Positions 25,489-33,112 of a stretch of 64,000 bases of DNA are shown here, one piece after another. The stretch covers positions 1 to 64,000 of the forward strand of contig BMUD01000015.1 of the NCBI GenBank assembly GCA_014650015.1, given 5' to 3'. The position numbers and the translations under genes were made by a program. Below the pieces are notes generated by a model. It was not told the origin of the DNA, made no database searches, and saw only the letters and a program-made list of their open reading frames with translations. The stretch is from Streptomyces griseoloalbus. Its GTDB lineage: Bacteria > Actinomycetota > Actinomycetes > Streptomycetales > Streptomycetaceae. Within the stretch, counting starts at the first letter, position 1, and every line of letters starts with the position of its first letter.

Positions 25489-26571
25489 GTGACCGGGAAG
25501 TCGGCCGCAGAGCGGCGCACAGGACTGCTGAACGGCTTCGCGGCGTACGGGATGTGGGGGCTCGTCCCGCTGTTCTGGCCCCTGCTCAAGCCGGCGGGAG
25601 CGGCGGAGATCCTTGCCCACCGGATGGTCTGGTCACTGCTCTTCGTCGCCGCCGCCCTGCTCGTCATACGCCGCTGGGCCTGGCTCGGCGAGCTGCTGCG
25701 GCAGCCGCGCAGGCTGGCGCTGATCACGGTCGCCGCGGCGGTCATCACCGTCAACTGGGGCGTCTACATCTGGTCCGTGAACTCGGGGCACGTGGTCGAG
25801 GCCTCCCTCGGCTACTTCATCAACCCGCTGGTCACCATCGCGATGGGCGTCCTGCTGCTGAAGGAGCGCCTGCGGCCCGTGCAGTGGGCGGCGGTCGCGG
25901 TCGGCGCCTGTGCGGTGCTCGTCCTGACCATCGGCTACGGCCGCCCGCCGTGGATCTCGCTCTGCCTCGCCTTCTCGTTCGCGATCTACGGGCTGGTGAA
26001 GAAGAAGGTCGACCTGGGCGGTGTCGAGTCGCTGGCGGCGGAGACCGCGATCCAGTTCCTGCCCGCGCTCGGCTACCTGCTGTGGCTGAGCGCCCGGGGC
26101 GACTCCACCTTCACCACCGAGGGCGCCGGGCACGCGGCCCTGCTCGCCGCGACCGGCATCGTCACCGCGCTCCCCCTGGTGTGCTTCGGCGCCGCCGCGA
26201 TCCGCGTGCCCCTGTCCACGCTGGGGCTGCTGCAGTACCTGGCCCCGGTCTTCCAGTTCGTGCTCGGCATCGTCTACTTCAAGGAGGCCATGCCGCCGGA
26301 GCGCTGGGCCGGTTTCGCGCTGGTGTGGCTGGCGCTCGCCCTCCTCACCTGGGACGCGCTGCGCACCGCCCGCCGGGGCGCCCGTGCCCTCGCCACCGGA
26401 AGCCGCGCGTCCAGGAGCACCCGGGCCGCCGTGCCGGCCGGGACCACCGAGCCGGCCGGGACCACCGAGGTGACCGGGACCCCCGCGCCGGCCGGGACGG
26501 CGAGCGCGGCGCGCCCCACCGAAAACGTTCCGGGCGCACCCGAGGCCGATCCGCTGGAGGCCAGGCCGTAG
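25489..26571 (+). CDS. rarD: EamA family transporter, RarD-like
   Basis: The product has 360 residues from GTG at 25489, with AAGGAGG immediately upstream. Ten membrane helices in two EamA halves are visible, with RarD hallmarks: LNGFAAYGMWGLVPLFWPLL near the N-terminus, AHRMVWSLLF, VNWGVYIWSVNSGHVVEASL, GYFINPLVTIAMGVLLLKE, and LSTLGLLQYLAPVFQFVLG. RarD proteins belong to the drug/metabolite transporter superfamily, and their substrate is uncertain. The last 60 residues are a low-complexity Thr/Ala/Pro tail (PAGTTEPAGTTEVTGTPAPA) beyond the usual end. The gene appears monocistronic. Confidence 0.9.
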   Translation: MTGKSAAERRTGLLNGFAAYGMWGLVPLFWPLLKPAGAAEILAHRMVWSLLFVAAALLVIRRWAWLGELLRQPRRLALITVAAAVITVNWGVYIWSVNSGHVVEASLGYFINPLVTIAMGVLLLKERLRPVQWAAVAVGACAVLVLTIGYGRPPWISLCLAFSFAIYGLVKKKVDLGGVESLAAETAIQFLPALGYLLWLSARGDSTFTTEGAGHAALLAATGIVTALPLVCFGAAAIRVPLSTLGLLQYLAPVFQFVLGIVYFKEAMPPERWAGFALVWLALALLTWDALRTARRGARALATGSRASRSTRAAVPAGTTEPAGTTEVTGTPAPAGTASAARPTENVPGAPEADPLEARP

Positions 26572-26641
26572 ACCCGCGGTCACCGCGGAGGTCGGAGCGC
26601 CGGGCCGCACGGTGTCAGAGCCGGGCCCTATAACTGGTCGC

Positions 26642-27115
26642 ATGACGCAGACACCCACACCGTCCACGCCGGTGCACTGGAAGGTCGTCATCGACGCGGC
26701 CGACCCGCACGCCCAGGCCGACTTCTGGGCCTCCGCCCTCCACTACGTGGTGGAGGACAACAGCGTGCTCATCGGGAAGCTGCTCGGCGCCGGCGCCGTA
26801 CCGGCCGAGCTCACCGTCGAGTCCCACGGCCGGCACGCCTGGCGCGACCTCGCGGCCGTACGGCACCCCGACGACCCCTACGAGGAGGAGAGCGGCACCG
26901 GCCACGGCCGACGGCTGCTGTTCCAGCGCGTGCCGGAGGCCAAGACGGTCAAGAACCGGCTCCATCTGGATCTGCATCCCGGTGAGGGGCGCCGCGAGGA
27001 GGAGCTCGGGCGGCTGGAGGGGCTCGGCGCGCGGGTGCTGCGGCGGGTGGAGGAGCCGTCAGGGGGGTGGCTGGTGATGACCGACCCGGAAGGCAACGAG
27101 TTCTGCCTCCATTAG
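26642..27115 (+). CDS. VOC (glyoxalase-like) family protein
   Basis: The product has 157 residues from ATG at 26642; the ribosome binding site is weak. It has the two beta-alpha-beta-beta-beta modules of the vicinal oxygen chelate fold: VHWKVVIDAADPHAQADFWA, then RLHLDLHPGEGRREEELGRL, and the end GGWLVMTDPEGNEFCLH. The histidine after LHL and the glutamate near the end could be metal ligands, but the first metal histidine position is less clear (VHWK). Proteins of this group are often annotated as glyoxalase-like without known substrate. It converges on the next gene with a 31-nt gap. Confidence 0.85.
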   Translation: MTQTPTPSTPVHWKVVIDAADPHAQADFWASALHYVVEDNSVLIGKLLGAGAVPAELTVESHGRHAWRDLAAVRHPDDPYEEESGTGHGRRLLFQRVPEAKTVKNRLHLDLHPGEGRREEELGRLEGLGARVLRRVEEPSGGWLVMTDPEGNEFCLH

Positions 27116-27146
27116 GGGCGTCGCGGGACATGGCCCCGCGAGGGCC

Positions 27147-28511
27147 CTACTCGGCTCGGGCGCGTTCGGTCAGCCGCCCCATGCGGACGCGGGCGGACTC
27201 CAGCTCCTCGATCTCGTCGGCGGCCGGGCCGTCGTCGGCGGTGAGCGCGGTCCACAGCGCGATCAGCTCGTCCCCGAGTTCCAGTCCGGGCAGCGGGTCG
27301 CGCACCGCGCGCCAGGCGGTGGCCGCGCTGCGGACGTTGCCGTAGGCGGCCTCCGCGTCCCCGGCGCGGCGGCAGATCACGGCGAGGTCCATGGAGAGCC
27401 GGAAGGCCCGCAGCGGCTCACCCGCCAGATAGGCGATGTACGCGGTCAGCTCGCGCAGCCGGAGTACCTCCGGATGGTCCGGTCCCAGGGTCCCGGACGC
27501 CTCGGTCACGGTCTCCTCGGCCAGCCGGGCCGCCGCGTCGAGCCGGCCGGCCCGGACGGCGTCGTTGACCCGCGCCATGGGCTCGGCGAGGTGGCTCTCG
27601 CCGGAGCCGGCGAAGGGCTCGTCACCGAGCACGGCCTCCGCCACGGCGTCGAAACCGCGGGGCGGGGTCGGCTTGGGATCGGGGTCGAGCACCGGCTCGG
27701 GCTCGGGGGACCGTTCGGCGTCGTGCGCGTGGGTCCGGGGCCGGAAGGTCTCCGGGTCGGGAAGGGGCCTCGCGTCCATCGGCGGGGGCGGGCCGAACGC
27801 ACCCGTCGGCGGTGCGACCGTGCCGGGTGGTGTGACCTCCGCCGACTCGGGCACGGCCCGCAGCCGGAACGTCGGTACGGCGTCCCGGGGAGCCCGCGCT
27901 TCGGGAAGGGGGCGCAGTCTGAACGTGGGGGTGGCGTCCCGCACGGAATCCGGCTCCGCCACCGGTTCCGGTGACGCCTGCGGTTCCGGTGACGCCTGCG
28001 GTTCCGGTGGCGTCTGCCATTTCGGTGGCGCCTGCGGTTCCGGTGGCGCCTGCCGTTGCGGTGGCGCCTGCCCTTCTGGTGGCGCCTGCCGTTCCGGCAC
28101 GGGGCGCAGCAGGTGGGTCGGCCGGTCGGAGCCGGGCGTCGGCACGGGAGCGGGTCCGTCTCCCCGCCCCGGCTCCCGGTCCTGCGGGGCCGCCATCAGG
28201 ACCGGCTGCGCCGTGAAGCGGCTGGAGCCGTCCGGGTCGACCTGGAGCGGGACGACGTAGCCGATGCGTTCGTCGTGCACGGTGGCGACGACGGCGTGAC
28301 CGGAGGCGATGGCGATGCGGTGGAGACGGTTCAGCACCGCCTGCTGGATCTCCTCGCCGGGCCCCGCGATCACCCGCAGTCCGCCGACGAGGGCTCCGCC
28401 CACGCCCTCCCCGCCGACGGGGACATGGACGTCGATCGGCGCTGCCGCAGGGTTCGCCGCATGTGCGGCCTGCTGCTGTTCCCGCTTCTTCTCGCGGCTG
28501 AGTCGAGCCAT
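27147..28511 (-). CDS. TPR-like protein with proline-rich linker
   Basis: The product has 454 residues from ATG at 28511; GTG at 28535 is an alternative. The N-terminus is basic (ARLSREKKREQQQ) and leads into a globular part of about 90 residues (EEIQQAVLNRLHRIAIASGH). The middle, residues 110-290, is a Pro/Glu/Ala-rich linker with many short repeats (PEPQASPEPQASPEP). The C-terminal 150 residues are all helical and read like degenerate tetratricopeptide repeats (MARVNDAVRAGRLDAAARLA, GDAEAAYGNVRSAATAWRAV). It is divergent from the DUF6668-like gene. TPR proteins usually act as scaffolds. No catalytic motif is seen. Confidence 0.75.
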   Translation of the reverse strand: MARLSREKKREQQQAAHAANPAAAPIDVHVPVGGEGVGGALVGGLRVIAGPGEEIQQAVLNRLHRIAIASGHAVVATVHDERIGYVVPLQVDPDGSSRFTAQPVLMAAPQDREPGRGDGPAPVPTPGSDRPTHLLRPVPERQAPPEGQAPPQRQAPPEPQAPPKWQTPPEPQASPEPQASPEPVAEPDSVRDATPTFRLRPLPEARAPRDAVPTFRLRAVPESAEVTPPGTVAPPTGAFGPPPPMDARPLPDPETFRPRTHAHDAERSPEPEPVLDPDPKPTPPRGFDAVAEAVLGDEPFAGSGESHLAEPMARVNDAVRAGRLDAAARLAEETVTEASGTLGPDHPEVLRLRELTAYIAYLAGEPLRAFRLSMDLAVICRRAGDAEAAYGNVRSAATAWRAVRDPLPGLELGDELIALWTALTADDGPAADEIEELESARVRMGRLTERARAE

Positions 28512-28671
28512 CGTTCCCTCATTCGGGTCGTACACCTACCGTCGAGTCTGTCCGCTCGCCCGCGCTTCTCACGTCACCGCGATGTCACAGCCTCGTCCCA
28601 AGGACCGTCCACGGCGATTCCCCGACCGCACGGCGGCATGAAGATCGAGGCGGGCGAGCAGGAGAGGGGAC

Positions 28672-29178
28672 ATGCGGACGAGCATGCGACAGGGACCGGA
28701 GATCTGGCTCCGAGGGCCGGTGGCGGTACCGGAGACGGCCCCGCCGGAGCCCGCCCACCCACGCGCGGCGGCCCGGCCCTTCTCCTGGGTGGGACTGCAC
28801 GGCGGCGCGGGCGTCTCCACGCTCGCCACGGTCTACGGCGGTCATGACAGCGGCCGCGCCTGGCCCGGCCCCGCCGATCCGCAGTCCGTGCTGCTCGTCG
28901 CGCGGACCCACGCGGCCGGACTGGACGCCGTGGTCCCGGCCGTCGAGGTGTTCCGGCGCGGCGAGGCACCCCGGGGACTCGACCTGGACGCCGTCGTCCT
29001 GGTGGCGGACGCGCCGGGCCGCCTGCCGCGTCCCCTCGCACAGCGGGTCCGGCTCATCGAGTCGGTGATCGACGTGTACCGCGTGCCGTGGGTGTCCGAG
29101 TGGCGCCTCGGTGACCGGAGCGGCCGTCCGCCCCGCGAGACGGAGTCGCTGGCCCGGCTGACGGGCGCGATGCGCTGA
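28672..29178 (+). CDS. DUF6668-like protein with degenerate P-loop
   Basis: The product has 168 residues from ATG at 28672; ATG at 28684 is an alternative start. The core begins with FSWVGLHGGAGVSTLATVYG, which resembles a MinD/ParA-type Walker A but lacks the signature lysine. SVLLVARTHAAGLDAVVPAV, LDAVVLVADAPGRLPRPLAQ (a Walker-B-like strand) and VIDVYRVPWVSEWRLGD follow. The order of strands fits a ParA-like NTPase that has lost ATPase residues. I associate this pattern with DUF6668 in Streptomyces, from memory. It is divergent from the TPR-like gene, so the two may act together. Function unknown. Confidence 0.75.
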   Translation: MRTSMRQGPEIWLRGPVAVPETAPPEPAHPRAAARPFSWVGLHGGAGVSTLATVYGGHDSGRAWPGPADPQSVLLVARTHAAGLDAVVPAVEVFRRGEAPRGLDLDAVVLVADAPGRLPRPLAQRVRLIESVIDVYRVPWVSEWRLGDRSGRPPRETESLARLTGAMR

Positions 29179-29297
29179 CACGCGCCGAGGGGTCGTCCGA
29201 GGGGATCGATGCGCTGAACGGCCACCGGTCCGGCCACCGTGCCCCCGCCTCGGCCGAGGAGATCGCCTCGGCCGTACGCGGTCGGCGACTGCGGGCC

Positions 29298-30395
29298 GTG
29301 GACGTGGTCGCGGAGTCGCTGGAGCGGATCGGGCGAGCCGATCCGGTGCTGTGCGCGTTCACCGAGGTGTGGGGCGGGGAGGCGCTGCGGCGGGCGGCGG
29401 AGGTGGACGCGCGGGTCGCGGGCGGCTCCCCGGAGGAGGGCGAGCGGCTGCCGCTGGCCGGGGTGCCGATCGCCGTCAAGGGGCACAGCGGCCTGCGTGC
29501 GGCGGGCCCGCTGCTCGCGGCCGGTTGTGTCGCCGTGGGCGCCACCTCGGTACCCGGGCCGGGAACACCCTGGCAGACCTGGGGGCTCGGGGCGCACGGC
29601 CGGACCGTCAACCCGTGGCGGGCGGACCGCACGCCGGGCGGCTCCTCGGCCGGGTCGGCGGTGGCGGTGGCGGCCGGGCTGGTGCCGCTGGCGACGGGCA
29701 GTGACGGGGCGGGCTCGGTGCGGATCCCGGCGGCGTGGTGCGGGGTCGTCGGCCTGAAGGTCACGGCCGGGCGCCTCCCCTCGCCCGACCGTACGGGTCT
29801 GGCGGCGCCGGGAGTCCTCACCCGCACGGCCGCGGACGCGGCGGTCTGGTGGCGGGTGGTGTCGGAGCAGCCGGCCGCCGACGAGGCCCCGGTGTCCTTC
29901 CCCGTCACCGCCGTCTGGTCCCCCGACCTGGGCTTCGCGGCCCCCGATCCGGAACCCGTCGCGCTGGCCCGCGCCGCGGTCCACCGGCTCGTCGACGCCG
30001 GAGTCGTACGGCTCGTGCGCCCCTCGGCGCCGCCGCTGCTCCTCGACCCCGCCCCGGCCTGGCTCGCCCTGCGCACCCCCGGCGCGGACCTCGCCGACGC
30101 CCACCGCATCAGGGCGGAGAACGACCGGCGCCTGGATCTCCTCTTCTCCGCTGCCGGGCTGCTGCTCACGCCCACGGCACCCACCGCACCGCACGGCCAC
30201 GACGGCCCCGGTGATGTCTACTCGACCGCGCTCACCTGGGCGTTCAACGTCAGCGGTCATCCCGCGCTGAGCCTGTCGGCCGGATTCGGCACGGACGGCT
30301 GCCCGGCGGGGCTCCAACTGGTGGCACCGCGCGCGCGGGAGGCGCTGCTGCTCACCGTGGTGCGGGAGGCGGAACGGCGCGGGGCCACGGTCTGA
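29298..30395 (+). CDS. Amidase-signature enzyme, N-terminus lacks a canonical start
   Basis: The product has 365 residues from the first standard start, GTG at 29298, but amidase-like sequence (ASAEEIASAVRGRRLRAVDV) extends about 20 codons further upstream, to about 29240. Between the upstream in-frame stop at 29112 and 29298 only CTG codons could start translation. CTG at 29214 has GAGGGG 8 nt before it. The Ser-Ser-Lys triad region is partly present: IAVKGHSGLR (Lys, but KG instead of KD), PGGSSAGSAVAVAAGLVPLA, and GSDGAGSVRIPAAWCGVVGL. The family is usually 450 or more residues, so the middle is shortened. It probably hydrolyses amides. It could be active with a non-standard start, or decaying. 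Confidence 0.75.
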   Translation: MDVVAESLERIGRADPVLCAFTEVWGGEALRRAAEVDARVAGGSPEEGERLPLAGVPIAVKGHSGLRAAGPLLAAGCVAVGATSVPGPGTPWQTWGLGAHGRTVNPWRADRTPGGSSAGSAVAVAAGLVPLATGSDGAGSVRIPAAWCGVVGLKVTAGRLPSPDRTGLAAPGVLTRTAADAAVWWRVVSEQPAADEAPVSFPVTAVWSPDLGFAAPDPEPVALARAAVHRLVDAGVVRLVRPSAPPLLLDPAPAWLALRTPGADLADAHRIRAENDRRLDLLFSAAGLLLTPTAPTAPHGHDGPGDVYSTALTWAFNVSGHPALSLSAGFGTDGCPAGLQLVAPRAREALLLTVVREAERRGATV

Positions 30396-30480
30396 GCCCC
30401 CTGCCCCCTCGCGCCCCGGCACCTCCTTCCGCCCTCGGGCCCGTGCGCCTGCGCACACCTCCATGCCCCGGCCGCACCGC

Positions 30481-30519
30481 TTGGATTTTTGATTGCACGT
30501 GCATATGATGCAGATGCAT
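30481..30519 (+). promoter_or_regulatory. Promoter with two overlapping palindromic boxes
   Basis: TTGGAT (30481-30486), 17 bp, then TATGAT (30504-30509) makes a near-ideal vegetative promoter. Two 12-bp imperfect palindromes overlap it: TTGCACGTGCAT (30493-30504) in the spacer and ATGCAGATGCAT (30508-30519) at the -10 and start site, centres 15 bp apart. This layout suggests repression by a dimeric regulator of the flavin reductase gene downstream. Confidence 0.6.
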
Positions 30520-30551
30520 AATGGCTTCACGCCGACTACCCGAGGATGACC

Positions 30552-31142
30552 ATGACCCGCCGTTTCCTCTTCGTCCTGGGCAGCGCCCGCTCCGACGGCA
30601 ACACCGAACTGCTGGCCCGTCTGGCCGCCGAACAACTGCCCCCGGACGTGGAGCAGCAATGGATCGACCTCGCCGCCCACCCCTTGCCCGACTTCGAGGA
30701 CCTGCGCCATGACAGCGACCACGCCCGTCCCACCGAGGGCCCTGCGGCCCTCCTCCTGGACGCCACGCTCGCGGCGACGGACCTGGTGATCGCCTCGCCG
30801 CTGTACTGGTACTCGATGTCCGCGCAGACCAAGCGCTACCTGGACTACTGGTCGGGCTGGCTGCGCACCCCCGGCCTGGACTTCAAGGCGACCATGGCGG
30901 GACGCACCCTGTGGGGCGTCACCGCGCTCGCGCACGAGGAACGGGAGGTCGCCGACCCCCTGGTGGGCACGCTGAACAACTCGGCCGCGTACATGGGCAT
31001 GCGCTTCGGCGGAGTGCTCCTCGGCAACGGCAGCAAGCCGGGTGACGTACGGAAGGACGACGCGGCGCTGGCCCGGGCGAAGACGTTCTTCGCGCTGGAC
31101 ACCGCGGCGCCCCTCGCCCGCTTCCTCCACGAGGCCCGCTGA
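30552..31142 (+). CDS. NAD(P)H-dependent FMN reductase family flavoprotein
   Basis: The product has 196 residues from ATG at 30552; ATG at 30546 is possible, but only the later start leaves 6 nt to the GAGG ribosome binding site. The flavodoxin-like fold starts with FLFVLGSARSDGNTELLARL, the phosphate-binding loop for FMN. LVIASPLYWYSMSAQTKRYL and TLWGVTALAHEE follow, typical of this family. Such enzymes reduce FMN, quinones or azo dyes with NAD(P)H. The gene has its own promoter with two palindromic operators. No regulator is adjacent, so the controlling repressor must be encoded elsewhere. The gene runs toward the ABC permease gene with a 110-nt gap. Confidence 0.88.
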   Translation: MTRRFLFVLGSARSDGNTELLARLAAEQLPPDVEQQWIDLAAHPLPDFEDLRHDSDHARPTEGPAALLLDATLAATDLVIASPLYWYSMSAQTKRYLDYWSGWLRTPGLDFKATMAGRTLWGVTALAHEEREVADPLVGTLNNSAAYMGMRFGGVLLGNGSKPGDVRKDDAALARAKTFFALDTAAPLARFLHEAR

Positions 31143-31252
31143 CGCCGCCGCGGCAGCGGCCCCACCAGCCCATCCGCGTATGCCGTCGCGTTACCCACGG
31201 GCGAGACCGTCACCCGCCCGTGCCCGCCGCCGCCACCGCGATTCCCCGGCAC

Positions 31253-32116
31253 CTACGCGGTGATGTCCTTCGCCGTGAACCTCGCCCAGGCCGCCGAGCC
31301 GAACACGGCCGCGTACACGGCCTGGAGGCCGAGGTTCTTCGTCAGGTCGTCCCAGTGGACCGGCTCGCGCATCAGGTCGGCGAAGGACAGCCAGTAGTGG
31401 GAGAAGAGGTAGGGGTGGAGGGCGTGCAGTTGCGGGATCTGGTCGAGGATTGGGACGGTGATCAGCAGCCCGACCGTGGTGGCCATCGCCGCGATACCGC
31501 TGCTGGTCAGCGTCGAGACGAACAGGCCGAGCGCCGCCACCCCGATCAGTGACACGGCGACGACCAGAGCGATCAGCAGGGCTCTGGCCAGTCCCTCGGT
31601 GAAGCTGATCCGGGTTCCGGAGATGGTCGTGAGATCGCCCAGCGGGAACAGCACCGCGCCGACGGTCAGGGCCGAGAGGGCGACCACGAGCGTGGCGACC
31701 AGACAGAAGGCCATGACCGTCGCGTACTTGGTGAGCAGCAGGCGGCTCCGCCCGGCCGGCGCGACCAGGAGATAGCGCAGGGTGCCGGCGCTCGCCTCGC
31801 CGGCGAGGGCATCACCCGCGACGACCCCGACCGCCATGGGCAGGAAGAACGGCAGTGTGGCGGCGAGCGCGGTGAAGACCAGGAACAGGCCGTTGTTGGT
31901 GACCTGCGAGATGAACGCCGGCCCGCCCCCGCCACCGGCCGACGAGCCGTCACCGGTCTCGATCCGCACGGCGACGCCGACCAGGACCGGTACGGCGGCC
32001 AGCACCCCGAGCAGGGCCAGGGTGCGCCAGCGCCGGAAGGTGGTGAGCAGCTCGCTGCGGAACAGGCCGAAGGTCCACAGCGGGCTCACCTTCCGCACCG
32101 CTTCAGCCCGCGACAT
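31253..32116 (-). CDS. ABC transporter permease
   Basis: The product has 287 residues from ATG at 32116, overlapping the ATPase gene by 14 nt. Six membrane helices in an ABC-2-type permease are visible: TLALLGVLAAVPVLVGVAV, FLVFTALAATLPFFLPMAVG, FCLVATLVVALSALTVGAVL, LLIALVVAVSLIGVAALGLF, and GIAAMATTVGLLITVPILD, with a long extracytoplasmic loop after helix 1. The SAGTLRYLLVAPAGRSRLLL loop is the typical coupling helix. It forms a complex with the ATPase encoded upstream. The LolA-like gene in front suggests export of a lipid or drug across the membrane. Substrate unknown. Confidence 0.88.
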   Translation of the reverse strand: MSRAEAVRKVSPLWTFGLFRSELLTTFRRWRTLALLGVLAAVPVLVGVAVRIETGDGSSAGGGGGPAFISQVTNNGLFLVFTALAATLPFFLPMAVGVVAGDALAGEASAGTLRYLLVAPAGRSRLLLTKYATVMAFCLVATLVVALSALTVGAVLFPLGDLTTISGTRISFTEGLARALLIALVVAVSLIGVAALGLFVSTLTSSGIAAMATTVGLLITVPILDQIPQLHALHPYLFSHYWLSFADLMREPVHWDDLTKNLGLQAVYAAVFGSAAWARFTAKDITA

Positions 32117-33071
32117 CGAATCCCTCCCCGGTCAGCGCCACGAAGGCGTCCTCCAGCGAGGCCCTCTCGACCCCGAAGCCGCGTACCCGGACCCCGGCCG
32201 TCACCAGGGCCGCGTTCACCTCGGCGAGGTCGCGCTCGGGGGCCTCGCCGGTCACCCGGTCGTCGGCCACGACGACATCGGCGACCCCCAGTTCCTTCAG
32301 CACCCGGGCCGCGTCCGCCGGGTCCGGGGTGGTCACCACCAGCCGTCCGCGGGCGCCCGCGGACAGGTCGGCGACCGGGCCCTGGGTGATCAGCCGGCCC
32401 CGGGTCATCACGGCGGCATGCGTGCACACCTGCTCGATCTCGTCGAGCAGGTGGGAGGAGAGGAAGACGGTGGTGCCGTCCGAGGCCAACTCGCGGATGA
32501 GCGTGCGGATCTCCCGCATGCCCTGCGGGTCGAGGCCGTTGGTCGGCTCGTCCAGGACGAGCAGCCGGCGCGGCTGGAGCAGGGCGGCAGCGAGGCCGAG
32601 GCGCTGCTTCATGCCGAGGGAGTACGCCTTCGCCTTCTTGCCGGCGGCGGCCGTGAGCCCCACCCGGTCCAGTGCGGCGGCGACGCGCGTGCGCCGGGTG
32701 CGCGGATCGGCGGTCGGGTCGGCGGCGTCGTAGCGCAGCAGGTTGTCCCGGCCGGAGAGGAAGCCGTACAGGGCCGGGCCCTCGATGAGGGCGCCGACGT
32801 GGGGCAGGACGGCGCGCGCGGAGCGCGGCATGGGGCGCCCGAGGACGTGCGCCGTGCCCGAGGTCGGCTCGATCAGCCCCATCAGCATGCGGATGGTGGT
32901 GGTCTTGCCGGACCCGTTGGGGCCGAGGAAGCCGAAGACGCTGCCCGCCGGGACGGTCAGACGCAGACCGTCCACGGCGAGCTGTCCGCCACGGTAGCGC
33001 TTGCTGAGCGCGCGGGTGACGATGACGCCGTCATCCGCGCCGTCCGGCTCCGTGGCGGACGCCTCGCCCAT
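32103..33071 (-). CDS. ABC transporter ATP-binding protein
   Basis: The product has 322 residues from ATG at 33071. Walker A is GPNGSGKTT at 50-58 (FGFLGPNGSGKTTTIRMLMG). The signature is YSLGMKQRLGLAAAL, a common variant of LSGGQ in this subfamily. Walker B with its catalytic Glu lies in LLVLDEPTNGLD, and the H loop in VFLSSHLLDEIEQ. The C-terminal 100 residues are the extra domain of ABC-2-type drug/lipid exporters (AARVLKELGVADVVVADDRV). It overlaps the permease gene, forming a two-component exporter. The LolA-like protein gene precedes it by 41 nt, so all three are probably co-transcribed. Confidence 0.92.
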   Translation of the reverse strand: MGEASATEPDGADDGVIVTRALSKRYRGGQLAVDGLRLTVPAGSVFGFLGPNGSGKTTTIRMLMGLIEPTSGTAHVLGRPMPRSARAVLPHVGALIEGPALYGFLSGRDNLLRYDAADPTADPRTRRTRVAAALDRVGLTAAAGKKAKAYSLGMKQRLGLAAALLQPRRLLVLDEPTNGLDPQGMREIRTLIRELASDGTTVFLSSHLLDEIEQVCTHAAVMTRGRLITQGPVADLSAGARGRLVVTTPDPADAARVLKELGVADVVVADDRVTGEAPERDLAEVNAALVTAGVRVRGFGVERASLEDAFVALTGEGFDVAG

Positions 33072-33112
33072 CGGCTCCCTCGTTCCCTCACTGCGTCACA
33101 GGCCCGCCGGGA

